Assembly: GCF_022063185.1 (NCBI RefSeq)
Contig: NZ_CP091913.1
Location: 2,171,501 to 2,235,500 of the forward strand
Length of the DNA: 64,000 nucleotides
Source of the DNA: Nostoc sp. UHCC 0870
GTDB taxonomy: Bacteria; Cyanobacteriota; Cyanobacteriia; Cyanobacteriales; Nostocaceae
Direction of reading: 5' to 3'
A model generated the notes under the pieces. It made no database searches. It was not told where the DNA came from and saw only the letters and a program-made list of their open reading frames with translations. This document shows, one piece after another, positions 1 to 8,671 of this stretch; position 1 is the stretch's first letter, and each line of letters starts with the position of its first letter. Made by a program: the position numbers and the translations under genes.

Positions 1-1
1 T

Positions 2-592
2 AATGTTTTTCCAGTATTCCCCCCCGATGCTAACAGTACCCAAGTTTGTTATGACTGGGCGTTGACAACTAAGAATAAAGGAATTGTCATCACCGCCAGT
101 AAATCACCCTTACCAATTCGCACCACCTTTGCACAAACTCGCCAAGGTTTAGAAGATGGTGCAGTAGTGTTACATGAAATTGCTGGTGGTAAGACAGTTG
201 TGTTTGCTGTCATTGGCGATATGACATTAATTCCAGTATTTGAAGCCGCAGCATTTTTAGAAACTGAAGGTATTGGGGTGAAGATAGTTTCTGTGATTAA
301 TCCCCGCCGTTTGTATCGTTCTCATGACGTAGCTTGGGATACCTGCTCTGAAGCTGATAACGGTTTCATTGATGATGCCAAATTCGCCGAGTTATTTGCT
401 GGTGATGCCTTAATTGGTGTCACTGGTGGCGCGGCGGCGATGTTAGAACCCATCATGTTGCGGAGTAACAGCAAGCGCGATACCTTCGCCTGGAAGCGTG
501 GGGAGACTACAGCTAGTGCAGGTGAGTTGATGGCGTTTAATGGTTTGACTGCTGAGGCGTTGACGAAGCGGGCGATTGAATTGGTGCATTAA
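2..592 (+). CDS. Phosphoketolase-like protein, C-terminal part
   Basis: The 5' part lies outside the window; the frame is open from base 2 and gives 196 residues. It begins with NVFPVFPPDANSTQ, which matches the PDAN segment that precedes the C-terminal domain in phosphoketolases, followed by a K-x-PLPI stretch and an alternating strand/helix C-terminal domain (VFAVIGDMTLIPVF, VKIVSVINP) as in the transketolase superfamily. Phosphoketolases split xylulose-5-P or fructose-6-P into acetyl-P and an aldose phosphate using thiamine diphosphate. The extreme C-terminus (ending IELVH) is not the HGYPW-type ending of classical XFP enzymes, so this may be a divergent clade. The family call is by motif only. 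Confidence 0.62.
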   Translation, partial: NVFPVFPPDANSTQVCYDWALTTKNKGIVITASKSPLPIRTTFAQTRQGLEDGAVVLHEIAGGKTVVFAVIGDMTLIPVFEAAAFLETEGIGVKIVSVINPRRLYRSHDVAWDTCSEADNGFIDDAKFAELFAGDALIGVTGGAAAMLEPIMLRSNSKRDTFAWKRGETTASAGELMAFNGLTAEALTKRAIELVH

Positions 593-657
593 TATTTAGG
601 CTGAAATTTTTAACCGCAGATGCACGCAGATAAATATCGGTGTGAATCTGTGGTTTT

Positions 658-1398
658 TTAATAAATGATAGAAATTAGTTTTTCAAAATCTTGGCAATCG
701 AAAGTTTGCTGTTTTTTAGAATATTGTCCACATATTTTATAATAAATTTTCTTATCTTGGACAGTAAACAAATATCCATCTATTACAGATAACTGATTTC
801 TCAATTTAAAAACTATTGTATGATTAGTATATTCACCATATTTATTAATAAGATAAAGAAAACTCTCAATATTTCCATTTTGAGCATTTTCAAATGCTAA
901 TAAATCCTTATCAATACTGCTAGTTGCCTGTAAAATTAATTTTTCTATATCTATAAAATTGTTAAGAGAATAGATTTGAAACTGATTATTTTTTTTAGTA
1001 AAAGTAATAATCTCATGATAATTATACAAAATTCCAATATTACAACCCGAATTTGTTAAGTATCTTTGTATCTGATTATAGTGGTTTTGTAAGTTCACAT
1101 CTTCTCTTTTTACTTCCACAATCATTAAAGGATTCTGATGTGGCTTAAAATTTTCATTTTCTTGTTTTTTATATATTTCTATATCATGATTATTGGCTTC
1201 AACCTTAATAATAATTTTATCTAATAATAATATACTTTCTTTAATCAGGAAATGAATAAATATTTGTCTAACTAACTCTTCTGGTCTGCCATTAATTGGT
1301 ATTTCTATATTCCTAATCAGACATTTTGTATATTGCTGGTTATATCCTTTAATATATATATCGAGTTTTTTATGGATTTCCTCATTCAAATATGTCAT
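658..1398 (-). CDS. Predicted PD-(D/E)XK nuclease-like protein
   Basis: 246 aa, soluble, no signal peptide. After an N-terminal helical part (RPEELVRQIFIHFLI), residues about 65-100 carry D-x-E-IYKK followed by a hydrophobic strand LMIVEVKRED. This D-(E)-x-(E/V)xK layout is that of the PD-(D/E)XK fold in type I restriction HsdR N-terminal domains. The C-terminal half, after about residue 150, resembles nothing I recognise. It lies about 100 bp downstream of a large P-loop GTPase gene on the same strand, so the two are probably co-transcribed. The composition is very AT-rich compared with the flanks, which suggests horizontal acquisition. The nuclease call is an inference from motif spacing. 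Confidence 0.55.
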   Translation of the reverse strand: MTYLNEEIHKKLDIYIKGYNQQYTKCLIRNIEIPINGRPEELVRQIFIHFLIKESILLLDKIIIKVEANNHDIEIYKKQENENFKPHQNPLMIVEVKREDVNLQNHYNQIQRYLTNSGCNIGILYNYHEIITFTKKNNQFQIYSLNNFIDIEKLILQATSSIDKDLLAFENAQNGNIESFLYLINKYGEYTNHTIVFKLRNQLSVIDGYLFTVQDKKIYYKICGQYSKKQQTFDCQDFEKLISIIY

Positions 1399-1499
1399 AA
1401 ATGTTTTAGTAGAATTAACTAATGGTAAATATAATATTTTTAGGAGCGCAATTATATTGCGCTCTCAGAGGTGTATTAACTGCGAGGTAACAAAATTTT

Positions 1500-3533
1500 C
1501 TATTTTTGTCCAAAGAAGCTTAGAATTTTATTAACTAACTCCTTCCAATGTTCTTCAGCTTTACTCTGGTAAAATTTATTCAAATTTATCTCAGATGTAA
1601 GTTCTCGCTTAAATATCGCACATACATTATCTGTATATGTTTCTCCCTTACTGCGCTTTTCTTTGCCTTTCTCTGCAATTAGCGCATTCCAAAATTTAGA
1701 ATCTTCACTTTGAGGTAATAGCTTTCTTGTGAGTTCGTCTTGAATTTCTGTCCCTACATTGTATATAAACTCGTCATATAATGAATAAAACTCTCGTATT
1801 AATTCAGGAATTAGTGTCTTTAAAGATTCATTTGCGTAAGTAAGCTCACATAAGACATTCTCTAATTCCTGCTTGACTTCTCTAGTGAATTTTTTCAACA
1901 TTTCATCTTCACCTATTCCCTCAGCAACAACTTTTGCATCATAATATATGTCTATATCTCTTGGTTCATAGTAACCAAAATTTCTATGGATGGCGTGTTT
2001 AGTATTCCATGCTTTATGAGTAGTGCGATAGTATTGAATATACTGATCAATCAAGCTAAAGCTTTTCTCTTTATCAGGAGAACCTTCATAAACAAAACTA
2101 GGTACTCTGTACTCTCTTATATTCTCTATCTTCTGAATTGCTTTTTCAATTGCTTTGATTTCTGATACTGTCAAAGCTTCACCATTTTTAATTTTGCCAA
2201 AGCTTTCTCGAATATCCTTGATTTCATCTAATAAAAGATTCCGTCTACGTTCTATTACATCATTTATAGCCCTGATTAACTCATTTTTATCTTCCTGCAC
2301 ATCTTCTTTATATTCTTCATATACCTTGACTATATCATCACGGTAGTATCGCAAAGAGTCGTAGAACAAAATATTATCTTGGAAGAATTCTAAATTTAAA
2401 TTTCTAAATGTAGATTGAACTTCATCCTGTCTAATTTTTAGTCCTAATTCCCTATCTCCATCAGAGTCATGTACTTTTTCAGGCTCACCTTTGTGAGGCA
2501 ATACCAAAGTAACAAATCTATGATGAAATTCTTTTGATTTAGATGTCAAATGATAACCTATCAATTTTGTAATATTAGCTTCAGGAGCAGCATTGAAGGG
2601 GGTTACAAAAAGACATATACTATCCTGACTGTCAATATATTTCTGCAAGTCTTTACGAATTGGATTTTCATCAAGTCCTTTGGTATCAACAACGGAATCA
2701 AACTGAGACAAGTTTGAGCCAGATAAAACATCATGGCTTACATAAAGATATATTTTTCTTGGTATAGCAAAGTCTTTTAAACGCACATTATTGATATCAT
2801 CAAAGTTATTTTTTATCCACTCTTGCTCTTTACTTTGATTATCAAACTCAATTCTGATAGAAGTTCTTGATTCTAAGTTAGCATTATTTAATGCAGTCTT
2901 TTTTAATACCTCTATTCCAGCTTCCTCAAATAATTCCTGAGCTTGATCGACGGTAATAGATTTACTTTTTTCCCCATTAGGAACTGATTTGGTAATTCTT
3001 TTTAGTTCTATAACATTTCTAATAGCTCGCTGAATCTCTTCTGAAATAATTATTCTTTGTTCAGATTGAGGATTTTCTTTATTTGCAATATAATTGCAAA
3101 ATTCAAAAATAAGATTCTCCATCTCATCAACAGTATAAGGCTCTATCTCTATGTACGTTTTATCAGCAGCTTTAATAATTACTTCACATATAGTAGTTTT
3201 GCCAGATCCAGTTGAAAGTAAAGCTTTAGTTCCTATTGCATCTCTAGTTTTGCCATTAATTGTTTTAGAAACCCTGAAGTCACTTATTAAATTAAACAGA
3301 TGACAAATAGCGGTCGTTTTGCCTTGTCCAATAGTACCGATAAAAACAATTTTATATTTTTCTATACTCAGAATTTTCTCAATTTCTTCTAATCGTTCTA
3401 ACTTTGATTTTAAGTTATTAATGCAAATATGCTTAATCACATTAATATCCGAACCATCTGATATTTTGGTAATTTCACGTCTCAAGCTTTGCTGTAGTGA
3501 TACGATTTCTTCTTGCCACTGTATAGTCAACAT
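1500..3533 (-). CDS. Dynamin-like P-loop GTPase, possible defence protein
   Basis: 677 aa. Walker A/G1 GTIGQGKT lies at residues 66-73. A G2-like Thr-rich loop STGSGKTT is near 107-114, and G3 DTKG at 283-286 follows a hydrophobic strand (FDSVV). Long charged helices make up the C-terminal 300 residues. This is the layout of large dynamin-like or septin-like bacterial GTPases, although no membrane-insertion segment is obvious. It is the first gene of a probable two-gene operon with the nuclease-like gene downstream. Large P-loop NTPase plus nuclease pairs are typical of anti-phage modules, but no named system is recognised here. Codon use is AT-rich. The ATG start is followed by a normal ORF and no better internal start is seen. 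Confidence 0.55.
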   Translation of the reverse strand: MLTIQWQEEIVSLQQSLRREITKISDGSDINVIKHICINNLKSKLERLEEIEKILSIEKYKIVFIGTIGQGKTTAICHLFNLISDFRVSKTINGKTRDAIGTKALLSTGSGKTTICEVIIKAADKTYIEIEPYTVDEMENLIFEFCNYIANKENPQSEQRIIISEEIQRAIRNVIELKRITKSVPNGEKSKSITVDQAQELFEEAGIEVLKKTALNNANLESRTSIRIEFDNQSKEQEWIKNNFDDINNVRLKDFAIPRKIYLYVSHDVLSGSNLSQFDSVVDTKGLDENPIRKDLQKYIDSQDSICLFVTPFNAAPEANITKLIGYHLTSKSKEFHHRFVTLVLPHKGEPEKVHDSDGDRELGLKIRQDEVQSTFRNLNLEFFQDNILFYDSLRYYRDDIVKVYEEYKEDVQEDKNELIRAINDVIERRRNLLLDEIKDIRESFGKIKNGEALTVSEIKAIEKAIQKIENIREYRVPSFVYEGSPDKEKSFSLIDQYIQYYRTTHKAWNTKHAIHRNFGYYEPRDIDIYYDAKVVAEGIGEDEMLKKFTREVKQELENVLCELTYANESLKTLIPELIREFYSLYDEFIYNVGTEIQDELTRKLLPQSEDSKFWNALIAEKGKEKRSKGETYTDNVCAIFKRELTSEINLNKFYQSKAEEHWKELVNKILSFFGQK

Positions 3534-3640
3534 AATGCTTACCCTTTTATAAGTCTACTTGCTGGATAACTACAATATGCCCAGATAGCATGAAAATCTA
3601 ACAAGTAGCTACCATTTATCTATCGCAATAAAATTTCCTG

Positions 3641-3671
3641 TATAATGGCATAAAATGGCAAAAACTGCCAT
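3641..3671 (+). promoter_or_regulatory. Promoter and palindromic operator of the parD-like gene
   Basis: A perfect -10 box TATAAT (3641-3646) is followed directly by the palindrome ATGGCA-AAAAC-TGCCAT (3655-3671), with another ATGGCA half-site at 3645. This is 34 bp before the antitoxin ATG. RHH antitoxins usually repress their own promoter at such repeats. A related stretch (AAAACTGCCATAAT) recurs after vapC near 4963, possibly a leftover copy of the same promoter region. Confidence 0.5.
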
Positions 3672-3704
3672 AATGTAGAAAAACAGATTCAGGAAATAAC
3701 CCTG

Positions 3705-3974
3705 ATGAAAAGTATCAATATTTCCTTACCTGACACCATGCGAGCTTATATAGAAGAACAGGTTGCTCAAGGTGGTTACAGCAGCGTCAGCGAATATTTT
3801 CGTGAATTAGTGCGACAAGACCAAAAACAGAGAGCTAAACAACGTCTAGAAACAATGCTTCTAGAAGGATTAAACTCTGGAAATGCAACAGAAATGACTG
3901 CTCAAGATTGGGAAGATATACATCAAGCAGTACAAGAAAGAATTAGTAAACGTCAAGGTAACAATCAGCCGTGA
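3705..3974 (+). CDS. parD: ParD-type ribbon-helix-helix antitoxin
   Basis: 89 aa. The N-terminal strand MKSINISLPDTM, helix and YSSVSEYFRELVRQD form a ribbon-helix-helix DNA-binding domain of the ParD/CopG type; the charged C-terminal tail would bind and neutralise a ParE toxin. Its stop codon overlaps the ATG of the toxin gene (ATGA at 3974), the usual TA coupling. The toxin is destroyed by a MITE (next entries), so this antitoxin is probably an orphan that could still autorepress or act on toxins elsewhere in the genome. Confidence 0.8.
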   Translation: MKSINISLPDTMRAYIEEQVAQGGYSSVSEYFRELVRQDQKQRAKQRLETMLLEGLNSGNATEMTAQDWEDIHQAVQERISKRQGNNQP

Positions 3975-4173
3975 TGTTTACAATTAAAAAAAGACCTCAA
4001 CCCGGATTTCTCACAAGATTCTTGCAACCTCATCCCAAAGTCTGTAGGGGCGGGTTTAGCGAGATATTCATGAGTAATTGAGCTTATCTGTGAACCCGCC
4101 CCTACTGTTTGTGAGAAATGCGGGTCAAGTTATCAGGGATTTAATAGACTTAGCAACCTACATAAAAATATAA
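3974..4173 (+). pseudogene. parE: ParE-type toxin remnant, split by a MITE
   Basis: The ATG overlaps the parD stop. The reading frame gives MFTIKKRPQ up to the MITE at 4000. On the far side the toxin continues as QVIRDLIDLATYI, then IKI and a stop at 4171-4173. Joined, RPQVIRDLIDLATYI is the start of a RelE/ParE-family toxin (family normally about 90-100 aa). Only about 24 residues survive, so the catalytic C-terminus is missing. The join shows directly that the MITE inserted inside the toxin gene; a further 3' deletion removed the rest. Confidence 0.75.
4000..4125 (+). mobile_element. 126-bp MITE (copy 1) inside the parE remnant
   Basis: The terminal inverted repeats are ACCCGGATTTCTCACAA at the left and the complement of TTGTGAGAAATGCGGGT at the right, with one mismatch. 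Internally it carries a second inverted pair, GTAGGGGCGGGTT and AACCCGCCCCTAC. It has no ORF. The flanking toxin sequence shows a 2-bp duplication (CA). A nearly identical copy of the same length lies at 46530-46655 in the opposite orientation. It is a non-autonomous element that needs a transposase from elsewhere. Confidence 0.85.
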
Positions 4174-4175
4174 CT

Positions 4176-4535
4176 ATGACTAATGCACCTCGAATGATTC
4201 ATTTAAACTTAGATTTGTCACCAGAACTCAATCAAATTCTAGAAGAACTATCAAATAAAATAGGTGTAAGTAAAAGTGATGTTTTACGTCAAGCCATTAC
4301 ATTAATGCAAGTAATGGTAAAAGCAAAAGAAGAAACTCAGAAATTAGAAATATCTGAAGCCAATCAACTTATAGCGAATGAAATAGTTTTTTCACCTGAT
4401 AAAAAGTCAGAGCCTCATCCACTAGATACATTTATAGAAAGACTTGGTGCTTGGGAAGATGAACGTACTGCTGAAGAGATAGTGAAAGAGATTTATGATA
4501 GCCGTACTATTTCTAGGTATGATATTAGTCTATGA
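4176..4535 (+). CDS. vapB: RHH/VapB-like antitoxin
   Basis: 119 aa. The N-terminal half, with strand MIHLNLDLSPELNQIL and helix-turn-helix IGVSKSDVLRQAITLM, fits a ribbon-helix-helix antitoxin of the kind common in cyanobacteria. The acidic, disordered tail (from about residue 70) would wrap the toxin. It overlaps the PIN toxin gene by 4 bp (ATGA), typical of a translationally coupled TA operon. The operon begins only 2 bp after the stop of the broken ParE remnant. Confidence 0.7.
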   Translation: MTNAPRMIHLNLDLSPELNQILEELSNKIGVSKSDVLRQAITLMQVMVKAKEETQKLEISEANQLIANEIVFSPDKKSEPHPLDTFIERLGAWEDERTAEEIVKEIYDSRTISRYDISL

Positions 4536-4933
4536 CTTATTTATTAGATACTGATACTTGTATTTACTGGATTAAGAACATTGAATCAGTCAGAAAGAAA
4601 GTTAAAGAAATAGGATGGGATCAAATTTGTATTTGTAGTGTTACTATCGCTGAGTTGTATTTCGGTGCTTACAATTCTCAAAGAGTATCGGAAAATCTAA
4701 ATCGTGCAGAGCATTTTATTCAAAACATAACGGTTATATCTTTAGATAATAATACCTTAAAAACTTTTGGCAAATTAAAAGCTGAACTCCGTAAAACAGG
4801 ACAACCAGTTGCAGAATTTGATTTATTAATTGCTAGCGTTGCACTGACCAGAAATTATATTTTAGTTACTAACAATACTCGTCATTATAGCCGTATAACT
4901 GGACTTAATCTAGAAAATTGGACTTTATCATAA
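4532..4933 (+). CDS. vapC: VapC-type PIN-domain ribonuclease toxin
   Basis: 133 aa, full length for VapC. The first acidic site is in YLLDTDTCIYW (residues 3-13). SVTIAELYFGA carries the conserved Glu, and PVAEFDLLIASVAL plus LVTNNTRHYSRI provide the third and fourth acidic/polar positions of the PIN Mg2+ site. VapC toxins cleave tRNA or rRNA and are held inactive by VapB. The upstream overlapping RHH gene is the obvious antitoxin. Confidence 0.85.
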   Translation: MTYLLDTDTCIYWIKNIESVRKKVKEIGWDQICICSVTIAELYFGAYNSQRVSENLNRAEHFIQNITVISLDNNTLKTFGKLKAELRKTGQPVAEFDLLIASVALTRNYILVTNNTRHYSRITGLNLENWTLS

Positions 4934-5225
4934 AACTTATAAAGTCCAAAGTCATAAAATACTAAAAACTGCCATAATTGCTAATTTTATCGTAAAAAAG
5001 TAGTTGCGATCGCCATCAGCATTAGAGCCTACCAAATTTTAAATACAACACAGACACCTCTAATGAACCCTCTGCTACCCTCCGCGTGAACCTCTGCGCT
5101 CCTCTGCGTTTAAAAATCAAACATTTAAAATACCCCGATAAGCCCCCTTATTAGCCCATCATACTCGTCAGTTTTACAGCAATTCCAGATTATAATCAAA
5201 ATAAAGTCATAAACATAATTTAACT
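4934..5225. other. Intergenic stretch with promoter-like repeat and decayed sequence
   Basis: No gene is visible. It starts with a stretch resembling the parD promoter (ATAAAATA...AAAACTGCCATAAT around 4955-4977) and contains short tandem text of the ctctgcg type common as repeats in Nostoc genomes. Confidence 0.4.
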
Positions 5226-5819
5226 ATGACTCTCCAAACCTTAGATAAAAATCCCACAATTCCAGAACAGCGATTTCTCCTACCAGGTCATTACACCTGG
5301 GAAGAATTGGAGACAATAGAAACATTAACCGCAGATGCAGCAGGTTTGCGAATAACTTATCTTGATGGGTGCATTGAATTTATGACGCTGGGTGAACAAC
5401 ACGAAATGATTAAAACCATTCTTGGTTTTTTACTAGAATTATACTCCTGTGAAATAGGTATAAATCTTATCCCAGTAGGGAGTGCCACGCGTCGCGCTAA
5501 AGAGAAAAGTGCATCATTTGAACCTGATGAATCTTATTATATAGGAGAAAAAAAAGAAAATCCCGATTTAGCAATTGAAGTTAATATCACCAGTGGTAGT
5601 ATTGACAAACTAGAGAAATATAAACGGTTTAATATTACTGAAGTTTGGTTTTGGGAAAATAATCAATTATATTTATATCGTCTGAAAAATGATAACTATG
5701 AGCAAATTAATCAAAGTGAATTATTCCCAGATTTAGATATAAAATTATTAGCGAATTGTGTTTTAATGCCTTCAATCATTGATGCTAGAAAACAATTCAT
5801 GCAAGGAATTACAAAATAG
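5226..5819 (+). CDS. Uma2 family (DUF820) endonuclease-like protein
   Basis: 197 aa. The opening RFLLPGHYTWEELETIETL is followed by RITYLDGCIEFMTLGEQHE. The core FEPDESYYIG, then PDLAIEVNITSGSIDKLEKY, then ITEVWFWENNQLYLYRL, contains the D-x(n)-ExN/K layout of the PD-(D/E)XK fold. Uma2 proteins are among the most numerous paralogues in heterocystous cyanobacteria, often next to mobile DNA; their substrate is unknown. It stands alone between the TA operon and a block of heptamer repeats. Confidence 0.85.
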   Translation: MTLQTLDKNPTIPEQRFLLPGHYTWEELETIETLTADAAGLRITYLDGCIEFMTLGEQHEMIKTILGFLLELYSCEIGINLIPVGSATRRAKEKSASFEPDESYYIGEKKENPDLAIEVNITSGSIDKLEKYKRFNITEVWFWENNQLYLYRLKNDNYEQINQSELFPDLDIKLLANCVLMPSIIDARKQFMQGITK

Positions 5820-5821
5820 CT

Positions 5822-5878
5822 TTAATTACGAATTACGAATTACGTTAGCGGAGCGGGGCGTTAGCCCATTACGAATTA
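5822..5878. repeat. Heptamer repeat with gcggggcgttagccc module
   Basis: Repeated ATTACGA units are interrupted by a module ending GCGGGGCGTTAGCCCATT. The same combination recurs at 14600-14790 and 18295-18385. It abuts the stop codon of the ClC gene and has no coding potential. Confidence 0.75.
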
Positions 5879-8572
5879 TTTCATCGCTCCTCTGACCAAT
5901 ATCACGGTACTATTTACGCTAGAGGCGATCGCTTCCGGGATGTTACCTTGAATAGCCTGTTGCAATAATCCTTCACGGGAAGCACCTAACACCACCACAT
6001 CAAACCCTTCATTCTCCACTAAGTTAATCACACCCTCAGCTACAGAATCAGCCTGGACTGGAGTTGCAAAAACTGTACTCGACAATTGGCGGCGACGCAT
6101 CAGTTGGCGGATGGCTTGTTCAATAACTGTCATGTCTGGTTTGAATTCCAAGGGTTTAAACACCCGTGTTAAACAAATTTGCGGGTTATCTCCCAAAGTC
6201 ACCAAAGCCGGTAATAATTTAATTGCTAATCTGGCGTTGGGGCCGCCAGCCATTGGGACAAGCCAACGATTGAAGGAGTGCTGAGTGCTGTTAGCGGTAG
6301 CGGGGCGTTTAGCCCGTGCTGTTAGCGGTAGCGCGGCGTTTAGCCGGTGCTGAGTGGGGAGTGGGGAGTGCTGAGTGGGGAGTGGGGAGTGTGGGGACTG
6401 TTGACTACTACCTAACTTAACTAGGACAACATCACAGGTGGCTTGGCGGATGATGGTGTCTACAACATTACCGAAAATCCGGCCGGGGGTGGAGGTGTTA
6501 CCTTTCCAGCCCATGAGAATTAAGTCTATGTGGTGTTCGTTGATAGTTTCTAAGATAGCTTGGGCGGAATCGTGGGCGACGCGAATTTGGGTGTGTAGGG
6601 GAATGTGCCATTTTTTAGCTAATACTTCCGCTTGTCTGAGGAGTCGGCGACTTTTCGTAGTTCTGACTGATGTTTCAGAGGGGGAACTGTGGCGGGATAC
6701 TAAGATAACTTGCAAACATTCTATTTCATAATGGCGATCGCGGGCAATGGCGGCAGCCATCTGTAATAATATCTCGGCGGTTTCCGGGTTGGCGACTGGT
6801 ACTAATAATCTACCTCTACCAATACTAGGCGATCGCGTTTGGTAAACTACATAAGAAGGTTCTGGTTGTGGCCCTGGAATAGCATTTTTACCATTCAGAT
6901 GTTCTGCTTCTGCCCGGATTATATCTGCACGGGTAATAATCCCAATCAGTTTTCTCCCCTCTATGACTGGTAAACGACTCAGTTGATATCTATCAAGTAA
7001 ATACAAAACATTACTCAAGCTGTGTAAAGGTGTTACCGTCATCGGATTGGCGGTCATAATCTCTTTGAGAACAGTATCCTTTTGTAAGTGGCGATTTTTG
7101 ATTTTGGTTAAATCAGATTGGGTGACAATTCCTACCAATTTGCTCTCTTCGACCACCGGAAAACCACGATGATGGGAACTTGAAAAGGCTTGTGTGGCTT
7201 CTTCGAGAGTCATGTCTGCATCTAGAGTTTCTACCCGTTGCTGCATCACATCTTTAGCTGTTAATTTACTTAAAACCCCTTCCACAGAAACTTCTTTAGT
7301 TAAGGTGATGCCATTAAGTTGCAACAGCTTTTCATACAATGAACCAGGAAATACTTTATCTGCGACCAAATAAGCCGTTACCACCACAATCATCAAAGGT
7401 AGCACCAGATTAAAATCGGTCGTCATCTCAAATACAATCACAATGGCGGTGATGGGGACTTTAGAAACCGCACTAAAAAATCCTCCCATCCCGGCTAAAG
7501 CATAGGTAATTGGAGAACCTTGATGTAAAATTCCATGAGACAACACCCCTACCAAGTGACCCAAAACCGAACCTAAAATCAGACTAGGTGCAAATAACCC
7601 TCCCGGTGCGCCAGAACCAAAGGCTACTAAGGTGAGGATAAATTGAGAGACAAAGGCGATCGCAGCTATACTAGGATTTAAGTCACCAGTCACAATATAT
7701 TCTCTTAAACCCGTATTATCCCGAAAAAATGCTGGTAAAAAAGAGACGACAATACCCGAAATTAAGCCAGCCAAAGCCATCCTTAAGGGTAAACTGATAT
7801 GCAACCGACGATAAAATTTGATACTAAAAATTAAGCCTTGATTAAATAATGCGCCCAGTAAACCCGCCAAAACACCCAACAGTAAAAAAAAGGGAATTTC
7901 CGTAAAGTAGAATCCACTAGAATAACTCATCAATTGAATATTTAAATTAAAACTGCCACCACCCAACAACCGCGACACCACCCCACCAATAAACGCCGCG
8001 ATAATGGCAGTCCCTAGAGTTATTCCCGATAAATCTTGCAGTAATTCCTCAATAATAAATAGTACCCCGGCAATGGGAGCATTAAACGCCGCCGCCAACC
8101 CCGCCCCCGCACCGGCTGCAATCATTTGTCGGCGATGGTCAGGAGAAGTAGGAACTAAGCGACTCATCTCAGCCGCCAAAGCTGCCCCCACGTGTACTGT
8201 CGGCCCCTGTCTACCCAAAGTCATCCCCGAACCTAAGACCATAATGGCAGTGACAAGCTTTACTAAAGCTACCCGCCAGGATAACTTAGTCGGGACATTA
8301 GCCAGAGTCGCCTTGACTTGGGGAATACCACTACCAGCAGCCTCTGGTGCAAACCTTTGTACCAACCAGCCAGCCAAAAACCCAAAACTCACCCCAACTA
8401 GAGGTAGTGCCACCCAAGTCGGTAAAATATGGGAACTCTGAACGCGTAATGCCCCCAGCGAACCAGAACCCACTTTCAGGAATACCGCAGATAAAGCCGC
8501 TACCACCCCGATAATACAAGCTTCTGCGATCGCTAAACCCTTTCTCGGTTGTAACCACCTACGAAAGTGCAT
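5876..8572 (-). CDS. ClC-type chloride channel with CBS pair and two Usp domains
   Basis: 898 aa from the ATG at 8572; an upstream TTG/ATG-like extension is made of heptamer repeats and is not counted. The ClC membrane domain (about 1-420) shows GSGIPQ, GRQGP and GGLFAPSL. Two CBS domains follow (about 425-560), which usually bind adenine nucleotides. Then come a UspA-type domain (about 580-715), a repeat-encoded linker, and a second Usp-like domain to the C-terminus. The gating glutamate of canonical GREGP is Gln (residue 122). In ClC-ec1 that change abolishes proton coupling, so passive Cl- conduction is likelier than exchange (inference). The cytoplasmic tail probably senses energy status or stress. 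Confidence 0.85.
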   Translation of the reverse strand: MHFRRWLQPRKGLAIAEACIIGVVAALSAVFLKVGSGSLGALRVQSSHILPTWVALPLVGVSFGFLAGWLVQRFAPEAAGSGIPQVKATLANVPTKLSWRVALVKLVTAIMVLGSGMTLGRQGPTVHVGAALAAEMSRLVPTSPDHRRQMIAAGAGAGLAAAFNAPIAGVLFIIEELLQDLSGITLGTAIIAAFIGGVVSRLLGGGSFNLNIQLMSYSSGFYFTEIPFFLLLGVLAGLLGALFNQGLIFSIKFYRRLHISLPLRMALAGLISGIVVSFLPAFFRDNTGLREYIVTGDLNPSIAAIAFVSQFILTLVAFGSGAPGGLFAPSLILGSVLGHLVGVLSHGILHQGSPITYALAGMGGFFSAVSKVPITAIVIVFEMTTDFNLVLPLMIVVVTAYLVADKVFPGSLYEKLLQLNGITLTKEVSVEGVLSKLTAKDVMQQRVETLDADMTLEEATQAFSSSHHRGFPVVEESKLVGIVTQSDLTKIKNRHLQKDTVLKEIMTANPMTVTPLHSLSNVLYLLDRYQLSRLPVIEGRKLIGIITRADIIRAEAEHLNGKNAIPGPQPEPSYVVYQTRSPSIGRGRLLVPVANPETAEILLQMAAAIARDRHYEIECLQVILVSRHSSPSETSVRTTKSRRLLRQAEVLAKKWHIPLHTQIRVAHDSAQAILETINEHHIDLILMGWKGNTSTPGRIFGNVVDTIIRQATCDVVLVKLGSSQQSPHSPLPTQHSPLPTQHRLNAALPLTARAKRPATANSTQHSFNRWLVPMAGGPNARLAIKLLPALVTLGDNPQICLTRVFKPLEFKPDMTVIEQAIRQLMRRRQLSSTVFATPVQADSVAEGVINLVENEGFDVVVLGASREGLLQQAIQGNIPEAIASSVNSTVILVRGAMK
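6276..6403 (-). repeat. Repeat cassette inserted in frame in the ClC gene
   Basis: About 126 bp of tandem ggggagt/gctgagt units and two gcggtagcg-gggcgtttagcc modules lie between the two Usp domains. They encode a low-complexity linker (SPLPTQHSPLPTQH, then LTARAKRPATAN). The text is the same kind as extragenic repeats elsewhere in the window, so a repeat appears to have been captured in a coding region without breaking the frame. Confidence 0.8.
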
Positions 8573-8574
8573 AA

Positions 8575-8630
8575 TAATTCGTAATTCGTAATTCGTAATT
8601 CGTAATTCGTAATTCGTAATTCGTAATGAG
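8575..8630. repeat. GTAATTC heptamer tandem repeat
   Basis: About seven units of the heptamer GTAATTC lie immediately upstream of the ClC start codon. An ORF reads through them but yields only ITNYELR periodicity, so they are counted as leader DNA. The same heptamer is at 14600-14640. Confidence 0.85.
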
Positions 8631-8671
8631 TCAATGAGCATTGGGCATTGGGTATGAGTTACCCTCTACCT

